A DNA stretch of 23,654 nt. Source: an uncultured Fusobacterium sp. Its GTDB lineage: Bacteria > Fusobacteriota > Fusobacteriia > Fusobacteriales > Fusobacteriaceae. A program made the position numbers and the translations under genes. The notes under the pieces were generated by a model. The model was not told the DNA's origin, ran no database searches, and saw only the letters and a list, made by a program, of their open reading frames with translations. This document shows positions 1 through 7,059 of the stretch, one piece after another; the stretch's first letter is position 1, and each line of letters opens with the position of its first letter. The DNA is taken from positions 1 through 23,654 of the forward strand of contig UQXM01000011.1 in the NCBI GenBank assembly GCA_900545035.1, in the 5' to 3' direction.

Positions 1-356
1 TAAATCGATTTTATGAGCGTTATGAAATCCCGTTATTTATTGTTGAAAATGGCCTCGGATATGATGACCAGGTGGATGAGAATGGCTATGTTGAAGATGA
101 TTATCGGATTACTTATTTAAAAGAACATATTAAAGAAATGAAAAAAGCCATGGAATTTGACGGCGTGGAAGTTATGGGTTATACTCCATGGGGCTGCATT
201 GATGTTGTTTCGTTCACTACAGGAGAACTTAGAAAGCGTTACGGATTTATTTATGTAGATAAAAATGATGACGGAACAGGAACAGGGAAAAGATACAAAA
301 AGAAATCTTTTGAATGGTATAAAAATGTTATAAGAACAAACGGAGAAGAATTATAA
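1..356 (+). CDS. bglA: 6-phospho-beta-glucosidase, GH1 family, C-terminal part (5' end outside window)
   Basis: This is the end of a glycoside hydrolase family 1 enzyme that cleaves phosphorylated beta-glucosides (cellobiose-6-P, arbutin-P, salicin-P) after PTS uptake, in the cytoplasm. Bases 1-2 are the end of a codon, and the frame is open from base 3 to the TAA at 354-356. The fragment starts just before the nucleophile motif IVENG (Glu from codon 45-47). It continues with GYTPWGCIDVVS and the family-typical ending KRYGFIYVD...KKKSFEWYK. The Lys and Tyr in KRYGFIYVD are in the position that binds the substrate phosphate in 6-phospho enzymes, by family knowledge. Several Arg codons are CGN and Ile is mostly ATT, unlike the AGA/ATA usage of the rest of the window. 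This may mean a horizontally acquired gene. Phospho-beta-glucosidase is confident; the exact substrate is not. Confidence 0.9.
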   Translation, partial: NRFYERYEIPLFIVENGLGYDDQVDENGYVEDDYRITYLKEHIKEMKKAMEFDGVEVMGYTPWGCIDVVSFTTGELRKRYGFIYVDKNDDGTGTGKRYKKKSFEWYKNVIRTNGEEL

Positions 357-376
357 TATCAAAAATTGTTATATAT

Positions 377-419
377 AAATGCTGAAAAGATTATTTTCTT
401 TTTGGCATTTTTATTTTTT
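377..419 (+). terminator. Rho-independent terminator of the phospho-beta-glucosidase gene
   Basis: The arm AAATGCTGAAAAGA at 377-390 pairs with TTCTTTTTGGCATTT (ending at 410) over about 14 base pairs with two G-T wobbles and a short loop. A T-rich tail follows at 411-419. It lies 21 bases after the stop codon. Confidence 0.75.
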
Positions 420-433
420 AATGGCTCAGATGT

Positions 434-477
434 AAAAACTGCACTAAACTTTTAAAGATCAAAAAGCTTAGTGCAGT
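434..477 (-). terminator. Rho-independent terminator of the nitroreductase gene (minus strand)
   Basis: ACTGCACTAAACTTTT (from 438) and AAAAGCTTAGTGCAGT (to 477) form a 16-bp stem with one mismatch. Read on the minus strand, the hairpin follows the nitroreductase stop codon by about 24 bases and is followed by a short T run (complement of 434-437). There is no T run on the plus side, so it mainly serves the minus-strand gene. Confidence 0.75.
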
Positions 478-500
478 GAAAAATTTATAATTATAAAAAA

Positions 501-1067
501 TTAAAATATCAGTTCATTAAGAGGAAGTTTCGGCACATACTGGTGTCTTTTTTCTTCATCTCTGTAATATTTTGTATCTCCGTTTACAGCATCAACAACT
601 GTTGCAATTTCATCAGGTTCTCCCAATCCGATAAGAATTTCACAGTCATAATTTTGAGGAATGTTTAAAATATTGTGGACGGAAATTTTATCAAAGCTTC
701 CAAGAATACAACCGCCGAATCCCATTTCTACAGCTGTAAGCAGAATGCTCTGGCTTGCCACTCCCATATCAAAATAAAGAAGTGATTTGTTTACAGGGAC
801 ATCGTTTGGAATACATAAAATTATATATGCAGCAGGAGCTTCTTCTTTCGAGGGATTCCAAGGGATACTTCCTGCCCATTTTGTAAGAGGGAATATTTTA
901 TCACATAAATCTTTTGAATCAACAAGAGCAAATCTTACAGATTGGCTGTTACGGGCACTGGCAGATACTCTGGCATTTTCAATCATTTTTAAAAGGTCGT
1001 TCTTTGTCAGTTTTTTGTCAGTGAATGTTCTGTAAGATCTGTTTTTCAAAAAAATATTTTTTTCCAT
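501..1067 (-). CDS. Nitroreductase-family FMN oxidoreductase
   Basis: This 188-residue cytoplasmic flavoprotein belongs to the nitroreductase fold (PF00881-like), whose members use NAD(P)H and FMN to reduce nitroaromatics, quinones or other acceptors. The N-terminal RSYRTF (residues 10-15) and the SARNSQS segment (about 37-43) match the family's FMN-phosphate and isoalloxazine contacts. A hydrophobic dimer-helix segment with YFDMGVASQSILL (about 98-110) and the GGCILGSF stretch (about 118-125) are also typical. The length fits small one-domain family members. The ATG is preceded on the minus strand by AGGAGG at ideal spacing. The gene stands alone, with its own probable promoter and terminator. 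The physiological substrate cannot be read from the sequence. Confidence 0.88.
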   Translation of the reverse strand: MEKNIFLKNRSYRTFTDKKLTKNDLLKMIENARVSASARNSQSVRFALVDSKDLCDKIFPLTKWAGSIPWNPSKEEAPAAYIILCIPNDVPVNKSLLYFDMGVASQSILLTAVEMGFGGCILGSFDKISVHNILNIPQNYDCEILIGLGEPDEIATVVDAVNGDTKYYRDEEKRHQYVPKLPLNELIF

Positions 1068-1117
1068 TTAAATAAAACCTCCTGATAAAATTTTTTCAAA
1101 ATTTGTACCTTATAAAA

Positions 1118-1126
1118 ATTTTACCA
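1118..1126 (-). promoter_or_regulatory. Possible extended -10 promoter element of the nitroreductase gene
   Basis: On the minus strand, 1126-1118 reads TGGTAAAAT, an extended -10 (TGn plus TAAAAT). It would start a transcript about 44 bases upstream of the nitroreductase ATG. No good -35 box lies 17 bases upstream, so this is only a candidate. Confidence 0.35.
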
Positions 1127-1156
1127 TTTTTACCGAAAAAAAGTAAGGAAATAATT

Positions 1157-1185
1157 TTGTAGTTTTTTGAAAAATAGATTATACT
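1157..1185 (+). promoter_or_regulatory. Candidate promoter of the ylmH-like gene
   Basis: TATACT at 1180-1185 is a good -10, with a weak -35 TTGTAG at 1157-1162 and a 17-base spacer. A start near 1192 would give a leader of about 37 bases before the ATG at 1229. The -10 overlaps TATAAT on the other strand (1183-1178), so the spot may be a divergent promoter. Confidence 0.4.
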
Positions 1186-1228
1186 CTATGTAAGAACAGA
1201 GTTAAAATTACAGGAGAAAAAATTTGAA

Positions 1229-2002
1229 ATGGATAAAAAATCATTTTTAAAATTATTTAAAGATAATAACGAGTATATGATAAGCAGTTTGTGGGAAGAT
1301 ATGGAACTGGTATTGGATATAGAAGTTCCTGTATTTACAAAAGAATTTTATCCTCCTGCTGTATGGAGCAGTCTTGAAAATATAAATATAAACGGATTGA
1401 AATTTATCTGCAAAGGGCTTAATGATGAGGCGGAAAAAAGGATAATAATGATATCTCCAAAAGATTATGATACAGAATATATGGAATTTCCTCTTGTATA
1501 TTTTAAAATTGACGGAGAAAACAGATTTCGAGAACTTCAGCACAAAGATTTTTTGGGGACAATAATGAGTCTGGGAATAAAAAGGGAAGTTATGGGAGAT
1601 TTGATTGTAAAAAACAGTATTTGTTTTGGCGTGATATCAGAAGAAAAATATGGTATAATAGATAATAATATAGAAAAAATTGGAAATGTTCCTGTAAAAA
1701 TTGAAAAAGTTTCAGGAGCAGATGTTCCCCAAAGCAGTTTTAAGGAGGAGATGTTTCTTGTGAGCTCTCTAAGATTTGACAATCTTGTTTCTGCAACAGC
1801 GGGAATATCAAGACAGAAAGCTGTTGATGAGATTGATAAAGGTAATGTAATGTTGAATTATATTGTAAACAGAGAAAAAAGTACAGAAATAAAAGAAGGT
1901 GATACTCTTACAATAAAGAAAACAGGAAAATTCAGATTTGAAAAAATTGCGGGAGAGAGCAGAAAAAATAAAATCAGAATAAAAGTAAAAAGATTTGTAT
2001 AG
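1229..2002 (+). CDS. ylmH: YlmH-like S4-domain RNA-binding protein
   Basis: The 257-residue protein matches the YlmH family in length and layout. It has an N-terminal alpha/beta region with FYPPAVW and FPLVYFKIDG-type segments, a central segment with FLGTIMSLGIKREVMGD, and a C-terminal S4 RNA-binding domain from about residue 180 (SSLRFDNLVSATAGISRQKA) to the Lys/Arg-rich end. YlmH of Firmicutes binds the large ribosomal subunit and is linked to ribosome-associated quality control and septum-related phenotypes (family knowledge). AGGAG lies at 1212-1216, twelve bases before the ATG, slightly long spacing. The start is still chosen because no closer in-frame codon exists. The AsmA-like gene follows 34 bases later and is probably co-transcribed. 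Confidence 0.87.
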   Translation: MDKKSFLKLFKDNNEYMISSLWEDMELVLDIEVPVFTKEFYPPAVWSSLENININGLKFICKGLNDEAEKRIIMISPKDYDTEYMEFPLVYFKIDGENRFRELQHKDFLGTIMSLGIKREVMGDLIVKNSICFGVISEEKYGIIDNNIEKIGNVPVKIEKVSGADVPQSSFKEEMFLVSSLRFDNLVSATAGISRQKAVDEIDKGNVMLNYIVNREKSTEIKEGDTLTIKKTGKFRFEKIAGESRKNKIRIKVKRFV

Positions 2003-2036
2003 TTTCATAAAGAAGGATAACAAGGAGGAATAGCAG

Positions 2037-3332
2037 ATGAAAAAATTATTACAGGGAATTATAGTCTTTCTTATGGCAGCGGCAGTTGGATTTTTTGGAT
2101 TGAAAGATACAATTATAAAAAAGGTTCTTGAAAAAGAGCTGACAAATGCGTTGGGGACAAATGTTCGTATTTACGGAGTGGATTATTCTGTTTTCAAAGA
2201 ACTTTTGGAACTTAAAGGTGTAGGAATAGAAAGCAGAGAAAATGATGCTTATGATATTGTAAATATCGGAAAAGTTACAACGAAGTTAGATTACAGAGAA
2301 CTTTTTAATAAAAAAGTAAGACTTGACAGTGTGGATATTGAAAATATAAAATTAAATGTAAAAACAGACAGAGAAAATACAAAACAGCCTCTTTTAAATG
2401 CAAGACAAGAAATAGCAAACAGTAAAAAAGTTATGTCTGATGAAGAAGTCAGAAATCTTGCTTCTGTGGTTGTAAACAATTACGAAATTTTAATGAAGGT
2501 ATCGGATAAAGATGCAGAAAAATTTAACAGAGCAAAAGGCGTATTCCTTGCAGCTACAGCTCCTGTGATAGATCAGTATGTTGACCATAAAATAGAAACT
2601 GTTGTACAAGATTATATTTTAAATATTGTAAGTCAATACAGAGCTGTGAGCAATAATGTACAGATTGCTTTGAGAGAAGCTTCTGATATGGAATGGAGTA
2701 TTGAAATAGGAAATGTAAATATTGCCACAGAACTTTTCGGAAGACAGTTTAAAGGTATGATAAGTGAATTTTCAACTGATAAAGCAAAAATGAATAAAAT
2801 GGTAAACTTTACTTTGGATAGTTTAAGCGGAGGAGAAACAGGAAAAATTTCGGGACAGGTAAATCCTTATTTGATGCAGGGAACAATTACAGCAGTAATT
2901 AACAATGCAGATATAACAGAGGTAAAAGAGATTGCAGATTATGCAAAAGGTATGGCATTTTTAAATCAGAAAATAGTTTTGGAGGGGGATGATATTGCTG
3001 TAAACGGAAAAGTTGAAGTAAACAGTATTGTTCTTAACAAAGAAAGTATAGCACAGAAACTTTTAAATGATAAAGATGCTATTGATAAAATCACAGGAAA
3101 TGTTTCAGACAGAATAGGAGATATGGAAGTTTCATATAAATATAATCCAAAAACAAGAAAAATTTCAATAGACAGCAATATTGCCGAAGAAATAAGTTTT
3201 TACATGGGTGCGGATACATCTCAGTTAAAACAGCTGGAAAAACAATTTAAGGAAAAATACGGAGATGATATCAAAAAAGGAAAAGAGGAATTGAAATCAA
3301 AACTTGAAGGATTTTTAAATTCTTTTAAATAA
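2037..3332 (+). CDS. AsmA-like membrane-anchored protein, putative envelope lipid-transfer factor
   Basis: This 431-residue protein has one N-terminal membrane anchor (LLQGIIVFLMAAAVGFFGL, residues 4-22) and a large predicted periplasmic part. Right after the anchor comes the AsmA/TIGR03545-like pattern. It contains a helix with LEKELTNALGTNVRIYGVDYS, a beta segment LLELKGVGIESRENDAYDIVNIGKV, and KVRLDSVDIENIKL, where a new layer of beta strand begins. Residues about 115-215 are mostly helical. Beta-rich repeats return after 225, and the tail is lysine-rich helix. AsmA-type proteins are thought to bridge the two membranes and carry phospholipids; that role is inferred here. AAGGAGG at 2022-2028 fixes the ATG. 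No terminator separates it from the SRP RNA gene downstream. It could also be a lineage-specific envelope protein with only the N-terminal fold in common. Confidence 0.65.
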   Translation: MKKLLQGIIVFLMAAAVGFFGLKDTIIKKVLEKELTNALGTNVRIYGVDYSVFKELLELKGVGIESRENDAYDIVNIGKVTTKLDYRELFNKKVRLDSVDIENIKLNVKTDRENTKQPLLNARQEIANSKKVMSDEEVRNLASVVVNNYEILMKVSDKDAEKFNRAKGVFLAATAPVIDQYVDHKIETVVQDYILNIVSQYRAVSNNVQIALREASDMEWSIEIGNVNIATELFGRQFKGMISEFSTDKAKMNKMVNFTLDSLSGGETGKISGQVNPYLMQGTITAVINNADITEVKEIADYAKGMAFLNQKIVLEGDDIAVNGKVEVNSIVLNKESIAQKLLNDKDAIDKITGNVSDRIGDMEVSYKYNPKTRKISIDSNIAEEISFYMGADTSQLKQLEKQFKEKYGDDIKKGKEELKSKLEGFLNSFK

Positions 3333-3354
3333 AAAACAAATAAGAAAAATATAA

Positions 3355-3383
3355 TTGACTATAAAAAACAGATATGATATAAT
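3355..3383 (+). promoter_or_regulatory. Strong sigma70-type promoter of the SRP RNA gene
   Basis: TTGACT at 3355-3360, a 17-base spacer, and an extended -10 TGaTATAAT (TG at 3375-3376, TATAAT at 3378-3383). The predicted start at about G3390 coincides with the 5' end of the closing helix of the RNA. Confidence 0.9.
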
Positions 3384-3389
3384 TCATAA

Positions 3390-3508
3390 GGCTGTAACAG
3401 GCAGTGGAGGCTTACGGCGTAATTGTATCGAACCGTGTCAGATTCGGAAGGAAGCAGCACTAAGGTATCGTTGCGGGTGTAGGTTCAAAGCTGTGCTGTG
3501 CAGCTTTA
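3390..3508 (+). ncRNA. ffs: Signal recognition particle RNA, small (4.5S) bacterial type
   Basis: This RNA is the scaffold of the signal recognition particle. It binds Ffh and receptor FtsY and targets membrane proteins to the translocon. The diagnostic helix 8 is present: GTCAG at 3437-3441, CGGAAGG with a GGAA-type tetraloop, and AAGCAGCAC at 3452-3460, matching the universally conserved SRP core. The ends pair: AAGGCTG at 3388-3394 with CAGCTTT at 3501-3507, then CAG (3398-3400) with CTG (3496-3498) and CAG (3402-3404) with CTG (3491-3493). This gives a long closing helix of a single hairpin of about 120 nt. No Alu domain is seen, as in the short bacterial type. It lies between a consensus promoter and a strong terminator. 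The exact ends are predicted. Confidence 0.95.
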
Positions 3509-3520
3509 AATGAAGTTATG

Positions 3521-3547
3521 GGAGAAGAGTATCTTCTCCTTTTTTTT
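3521..3547 (+). terminator. Rho-independent terminator of the SRP RNA gene
   Basis: A perfect 8-bp stem GGAGAAGA (3521-3528) / TCTTCTCC (3532-3539) with a three-base loop is followed by eight T (3540-3547). It ends just 22 bases before the start of the CDF gene, so that gene depends on readthrough or a promoter not recognised here. Confidence 0.92.
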
Positions 3548-3554
3548 ATAAAAC

Positions 3555-3560
3555 GGGGTG
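3555..3560 (+). promoter_or_regulatory. Ribosome binding site that decides the start of the CDF fusion gene
   Basis: GGGGTGA can pair with the 16S tail through GGTGA and sits about nine bases before ATG 3570. An in-frame GTG at 3558 lies inside this site and has only T/A-rich terminator sequence upstream, so ATG 3570 is preferred. Confidence 0.6.
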
Positions 3561-3569
3561 AAAGAGTCA

Positions 3570-4802
3570 ATGTATAAAATATTGGACGCAGATGAAATAA
3601 AAAATGAAATCGGAGAATATGAAAAACTGGATAAGAATATTCCTGTTTTTGATGATGCAGAATATATTATTTTGGAAGAAGAGGGAAGAAAGATAGGTTA
3701 TGCTGCTTTGGCAGATAAAGGGAAAAAATATGTTTTGGAAAAAATTTTTATAGAAAAAGATGAAAGATATAAATCACAAGGGAAAAAACTTGTAAATTTT
3801 ATAATTAATCATGGAAGAAAAAATAAAAAAGAGATAATAGAATTTACGGAAAAAGACAGAGAGCTGGAAAGTTTTTTTAAAAAAATAGGTTTCAGAAAAA
3901 TAAAAGAAAGAATGGTTTTTGATATCAGTGCAGGTGATGAAAGAAAAAAAGACGGAACAATTGTTGTTATAGGTTCTGTACTTTTGAATATTTTTTTGGC
4001 TGCAATAAAAATATTCGGAGGATTTAAAGGAAAATCCAATGCTTTGGTTGCTGACGGATTTAACTCTTTATCAGATGTAATAAGTTCTGTGGCAATTCTT
4101 TTGGGAATACATTTCAGCAATATGCCGGAAGATGAAAATCATCCTTACGGACATGAAAAAATAGAGAGCATAATCGGAATAATGGTAGGGTTGTTTGTGG
4201 TAATCACAGCTTTTGAAATCGGAAGAGGAGCAGTTTTGGAATTGTTTCATGGGGGAACAAAATCAGTTCCTTCATTTACAACAGTGTATTATGCAGCGAT
4301 TTCTATTTTAGTAAAATATGGAATGTATTTTTATAAAATGAAAATAGGAAAGGCTACAAAAAATGCAGCTCTTATTGCTGATGCAAGAGACAGCAAGAGT
4401 GATGTATTTTCATCGGCAGGGGTAATTTTGGGAGTGTTTTTATCTATTTATATTTCTCCGATATTTGATACAATATTAAGTATAATAGTTGCACTTCTTA
4501 TTTTAAAAGAAGGGATAAGTACAATTCTTGAAACTTCAAATGTAATTTTGGACAAACAGGAAGATGATTTTATTCAGAGCATAGAAGAATATATTTATAA
4601 AAATACAAATATTCAAAATGTTCACGATATATATATGAGAAGATCAGGAAATAAAATATTTTTAACTCTGCACATAAGAGTTGATAAAAATATGTCGGTA
4701 TATAAAGCACATCATTTGGCTGACAGTGTGCAGGAATCAATAATGGCAGATTTTAAAGAAGTAAAAGAAGTGATGATTCACATAGATTATTTAATTGATT
4801 AG
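3570..4802 (+). CDS. GNAT-like domain fused to a cation diffusion facilitator (probable Mn2+ or other divalent metal exporter)
   Basis: This 410-residue protein has two parts. Residues 1-120 look like a GNAT acetyltransferase fold: GRKIGYAAL, VLEKIFIEKDERYKSQGKKL in the place of motif A, then FFKKIGF near the end. The acetyl-CoA loop is degenerate (KSQGKK where RxxGxG/A is expected). Residues 129-325 are six membrane segments of the CDF family, followed by the cytoplasmic dimer domain (about 330-410). Metal-site residues are N165xxxD169 in TM2 (DGFNSLSD) and D274xxxD278 in TM5 (DARDSKSD). CDF proteins export divalent cations in exchange for protons at the inner membrane. The Asn/Asp/Asp/Asp set resembles MntE-type manganese exporters rather than His-containing zinc transporters; this is an inference. 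The start at ATG 3570 is chosen over GTG 3558. The next gene's promoter overlaps this gene's stop codon. Confidence 0.88.
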   Translation: MYKILDADEIKNEIGEYEKLDKNIPVFDDAEYIILEEEGRKIGYAALADKGKKYVLEKIFIEKDERYKSQGKKLVNFIINHGRKNKKEIIEFTEKDRELESFFKKIGFRKIKERMVFDISAGDERKKDGTIVVIGSVLLNIFLAAIKIFGGFKGKSNALVADGFNSLSDVISSVAILLGIHFSNMPEDENHPYGHEKIESIIGIMVGLFVVITAFEIGRGAVLELFHGGTKSVPSFTTVYYAAISILVKYGMYFYKMKIGKATKNAALIADARDSKSDVFSSAGVILGVFLSIYISPIFDTILSIIVALLILKEGISTILETSNVILDKQEDDFIQSIEEYIYKNTNIQNVHDIYMRRSGNKIFLTLHIRVDKNMSVYKAHHLADSVQESIMADFKEVKEVMIHIDYLID

Positions 4803-4823
4803 AAAAATATCTTATGATATAAT
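4795..4823 (+). promoter_or_regulatory. Promoter of the pcrA/uvrD gene, overlapping the upstream stop codon
   Basis: TTGATT at 4795-4800, a 17-base spacer and extended -10 TGaTATAAT (TATAAT at 4818-4823). It closely resembles the SRP RNA promoter. The predicted start at about 4829-4831 falls within or just before the Shine-Dalgarno AAGGAG (4828-4833), so the leader would be only about nine bases. Confidence 0.75.
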
Positions 4824-4838
4824 TTTTAAGGAGATGTA

Positions 4839-7034
4839 ATGAGTATATTAGACAAATTAAATACAGAGCAGAAAAAAGCAGGAAAAAAAACAGAAGGACC
4901 TTTGCTTATTCTTGCAGGGGCAGGTTCGGGAAAAACAAGAACAATCACTTACAGAATAGCTTACATGATACAAGAACTGGGAATTTCTCCATATTCAATA
5001 CTGGCAGTAACATTTACAAATAAAGCGGCCAAAGAGATGAGAGAGAGAGTTGAGGGGCTTATAGGAGAAGATGGAAAAAGAGCTATGATTTCCACATTCC
5101 ACTCATTTGGTTTAAGACTTCTTAGAGTTTACAGCAAGGCAATAGGATATGATTCAAATTTTACTATTTATGATACAGACGACCAGAAAAAAGTTATTAA
5201 AGGAATAATGAAACAGCTGGTTATAAAAAATAAAGATTTGACAGAGGGAAAAATAGCTTCGAGAATTTCAAAACTGAAAGAGGATGGAACATCTCCTGAA
5301 GACTATGAAAAAAACAACAGATTTGAGCCTGATGCAAATATTATCTGCGAAATATATAAAAGATATAATCAAACTTTGAAAGAAAATAACGGAATGGATT
5401 TTTCAGATATTTTGACAAATACATTTAAACTTCTTGAAAATCAGGAAATTCTTGAAAAACTTCAGGAAAAATTTAAATATATAATGGTAGACGAATATCA
5501 GGATACAAATAATATTCAATATAAGATTATAAATAAGATTGCTCAAAAATATAGGAATCTTTGTGTTGTGGGAGATGAAAACCAAAGTATTTATGGATTC
5601 AGAGGGGCAGATATAAGAAATATTTTAGATTTTGAAAAAGATTATAAAGATGCGGAAGTTATTAAACTGGAAGAAAATTATCGTTCTACAAAAATAATTC
5701 TTGATGCTGCCAATGCTGTTATAAAAAATAATACCACTTCAAAAGATAAAAAACTTTGGACAAAAAAAGCTGTGGGGGATAAAATAATATTAAAACCATG
5801 CAGTGACGGGCGTGATGAAGTTAATTTTGTCATAGAAGAGATAGTACAGATGAAAAATCAAGGAAGACGATATAATGATTTTACAATTTTGTACAGAACA
5901 AATGCTCAGTCAAGACTTTTTGAAGAGGGATTTTTAAGATATAATATTCCTTATAAAATTTTCGGCGGAATGCAGTTCTATCAAAGAGCAGAGATAAAAG
6001 ATATTTTAGCTTATATGTCTGTAATCAACAATACAAGAGATGGAATAAATCTTGACAGAATTATAAATGTTCCAAAAAGAAAAATAGGAGACAAGACAGT
6101 AGAAAAAATAAAAGTTTATGCTGATGAAAAAGGTCTAAGCATTTATGACAGTCTGAAAGAAGCAAAAGAGATTCCGGGGTTAAGTACAGCTGTTGCAGAA
6201 AAGCTTACAGAGTTTTCGAATATGATGACAGAGTTGGAAGAACTTAGCATGGAACTTTCTGTATCAGAGCTTTTTGATGAGATAATTAAAAAGACAGGAT
6301 ATTTTTCATATTTGAACAGCAGTTATGATGATGCAGAATCAAGAACAGAAAATATAGAAGAATTAAAAAATTCAATTATTGAGCTGGAGAATATAGTAGA
6401 AAACCTTACACTTAGAGAATATCTTGAAAATGTTTCTCTTGTCAGTGCCACAGATGATTTGGACAGCGAAAGAGAATATGTAAAACTTATGACAATTCAT
6501 AATGCAAAAGGACTTGAGTTTCCTGTGGTATTTTTGGCAGGAATGGAAGATGAGATATTTCCAAATACAACAAAAGTTATGATAGATAATTCAGAACTTG
6601 AAGAAGAAAGAAGAATCTGTTATGTTGCAATAACAAGAGCAGAAGAAAAATTATACATAACTCATGCTGCAATGAGATATATGTATGGCAATATGGATTT
6701 CAGAACACCTTCAAGATTTATCAGAGAAATTCCCGAAGAACTGTTCGACATAAGAAGAAACGGAATTATTCAAAATATTTCAAGAGAAACAGAAAAGCCG
6801 AACAAAATTGCTCAGAGCGGAATGAAATTGAATGTTATTTCAGATACTAAAAAACTTGGAAAGCAGCTGGAAGCAGCAAAAGAATTTCCATATAAAGTAG
6901 GAGAAACAGTTACTCACATAAAATTTGGACTTGGAAAAGTTGTGGGAGTAAATGAAAAGAAAATACAGGTACAGTTTGTTGACGGCAAAAGAGAGATAGC
7001 CATGATACTGGCCGGCAAATTCTTAAAAAAATAG
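4839..7034 (+). CDS. pcrA: ATP-dependent DNA helicase of the UvrD/PcrA family
   Basis: This 731-residue superfamily 1A helicase unwinds DNA 3' to 5' in excision and mismatch repair and clears RecA and stalled polymerase. The Q motif LNTEQKKA (7-14), Walker A AGAGSGKT (26-33), motif Ia TFTNKAAKEMRERV, Walker B MVDEYQDTN (about 215-223), motif III GDENQSIYGFRGAD, motif IV-type YRTNAQSR, motif V LMTIHNAKGLEFPVVFLAG and motif VI RRICYVAITRAEEKLYIT are all in order. The C-terminal tail (VGETVTHIKFGLGKVVGV) is the Tudor-like domain that binds RNA polymerase in PcrA. The length is normal. It has its own promoter and heads the lpx cluster, 25 bases before lpxC. Confidence 0.96.
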   Translation: MSILDKLNTEQKKAGKKTEGPLLILAGAGSGKTRTITYRIAYMIQELGISPYSILAVTFTNKAAKEMRERVEGLIGEDGKRAMISTFHSFGLRLLRVYSKAIGYDSNFTIYDTDDQKKVIKGIMKQLVIKNKDLTEGKIASRISKLKEDGTSPEDYEKNNRFEPDANIICEIYKRYNQTLKENNGMDFSDILTNTFKLLENQEILEKLQEKFKYIMVDEYQDTNNIQYKIINKIAQKYRNLCVVGDENQSIYGFRGADIRNILDFEKDYKDAEVIKLEENYRSTKIILDAANAVIKNNTTSKDKKLWTKKAVGDKIILKPCSDGRDEVNFVIEEIVQMKNQGRRYNDFTILYRTNAQSRLFEEGFLRYNIPYKIFGGMQFYQRAEIKDILAYMSVINNTRDGINLDRIINVPKRKIGDKTVEKIKVYADEKGLSIYDSLKEAKEIPGLSTAVAEKLTEFSNMMTELEELSMELSVSELFDEIIKKTGYFSYLNSSYDDAESRTENIEELKNSIIELENIVENLTLREYLENVSLVSATDDLDSEREYVKLMTIHNAKGLEFPVVFLAGMEDEIFPNTTKVMIDNSELEEERRICYVAITRAEEKLYITHAAMRYMYGNMDFRTPSRFIREIPEELFDIRRNGIIQNISRETEKPNKIAQSGMKLNVISDTKKLGKQLEAAKEFPYKVGETVTHIKFGLGKVVGVNEKKIQVQFVDGKREIAMILAGKFLKK

Positions 7035-7046
7035 AATTAAAAAAAC

Positions 7047-7052
7047 AGGAGG
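7047..7052 (+). promoter_or_regulatory. Ribosome binding site deciding the TTG start of lpxC
   Basis: A perfect AGGAGG lies seven bases before TTG 7060. The protein beginning there aligns with the usual LpxC start (KRKTL near the N-terminus), whereas the next ATG (7078) would remove that strand. Confidence 0.8.
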
Positions 7053-7059
7053 AAAAATT

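Noticed and set aside
3558..3569. GTG 3558 as start of the CDF fusion gene
   Set aside because: Only the terminator T run and ATAAAACGG lie upstream, and the GTG is itself part of the probable ribosome site for ATG 3570.
3570..3930. GNAT-like domain as a TacT-type toxin
   Set aside because: It is fused in frame to a membrane transporter, has a degenerate acetyl-CoA loop and no antitoxin gene beside it.
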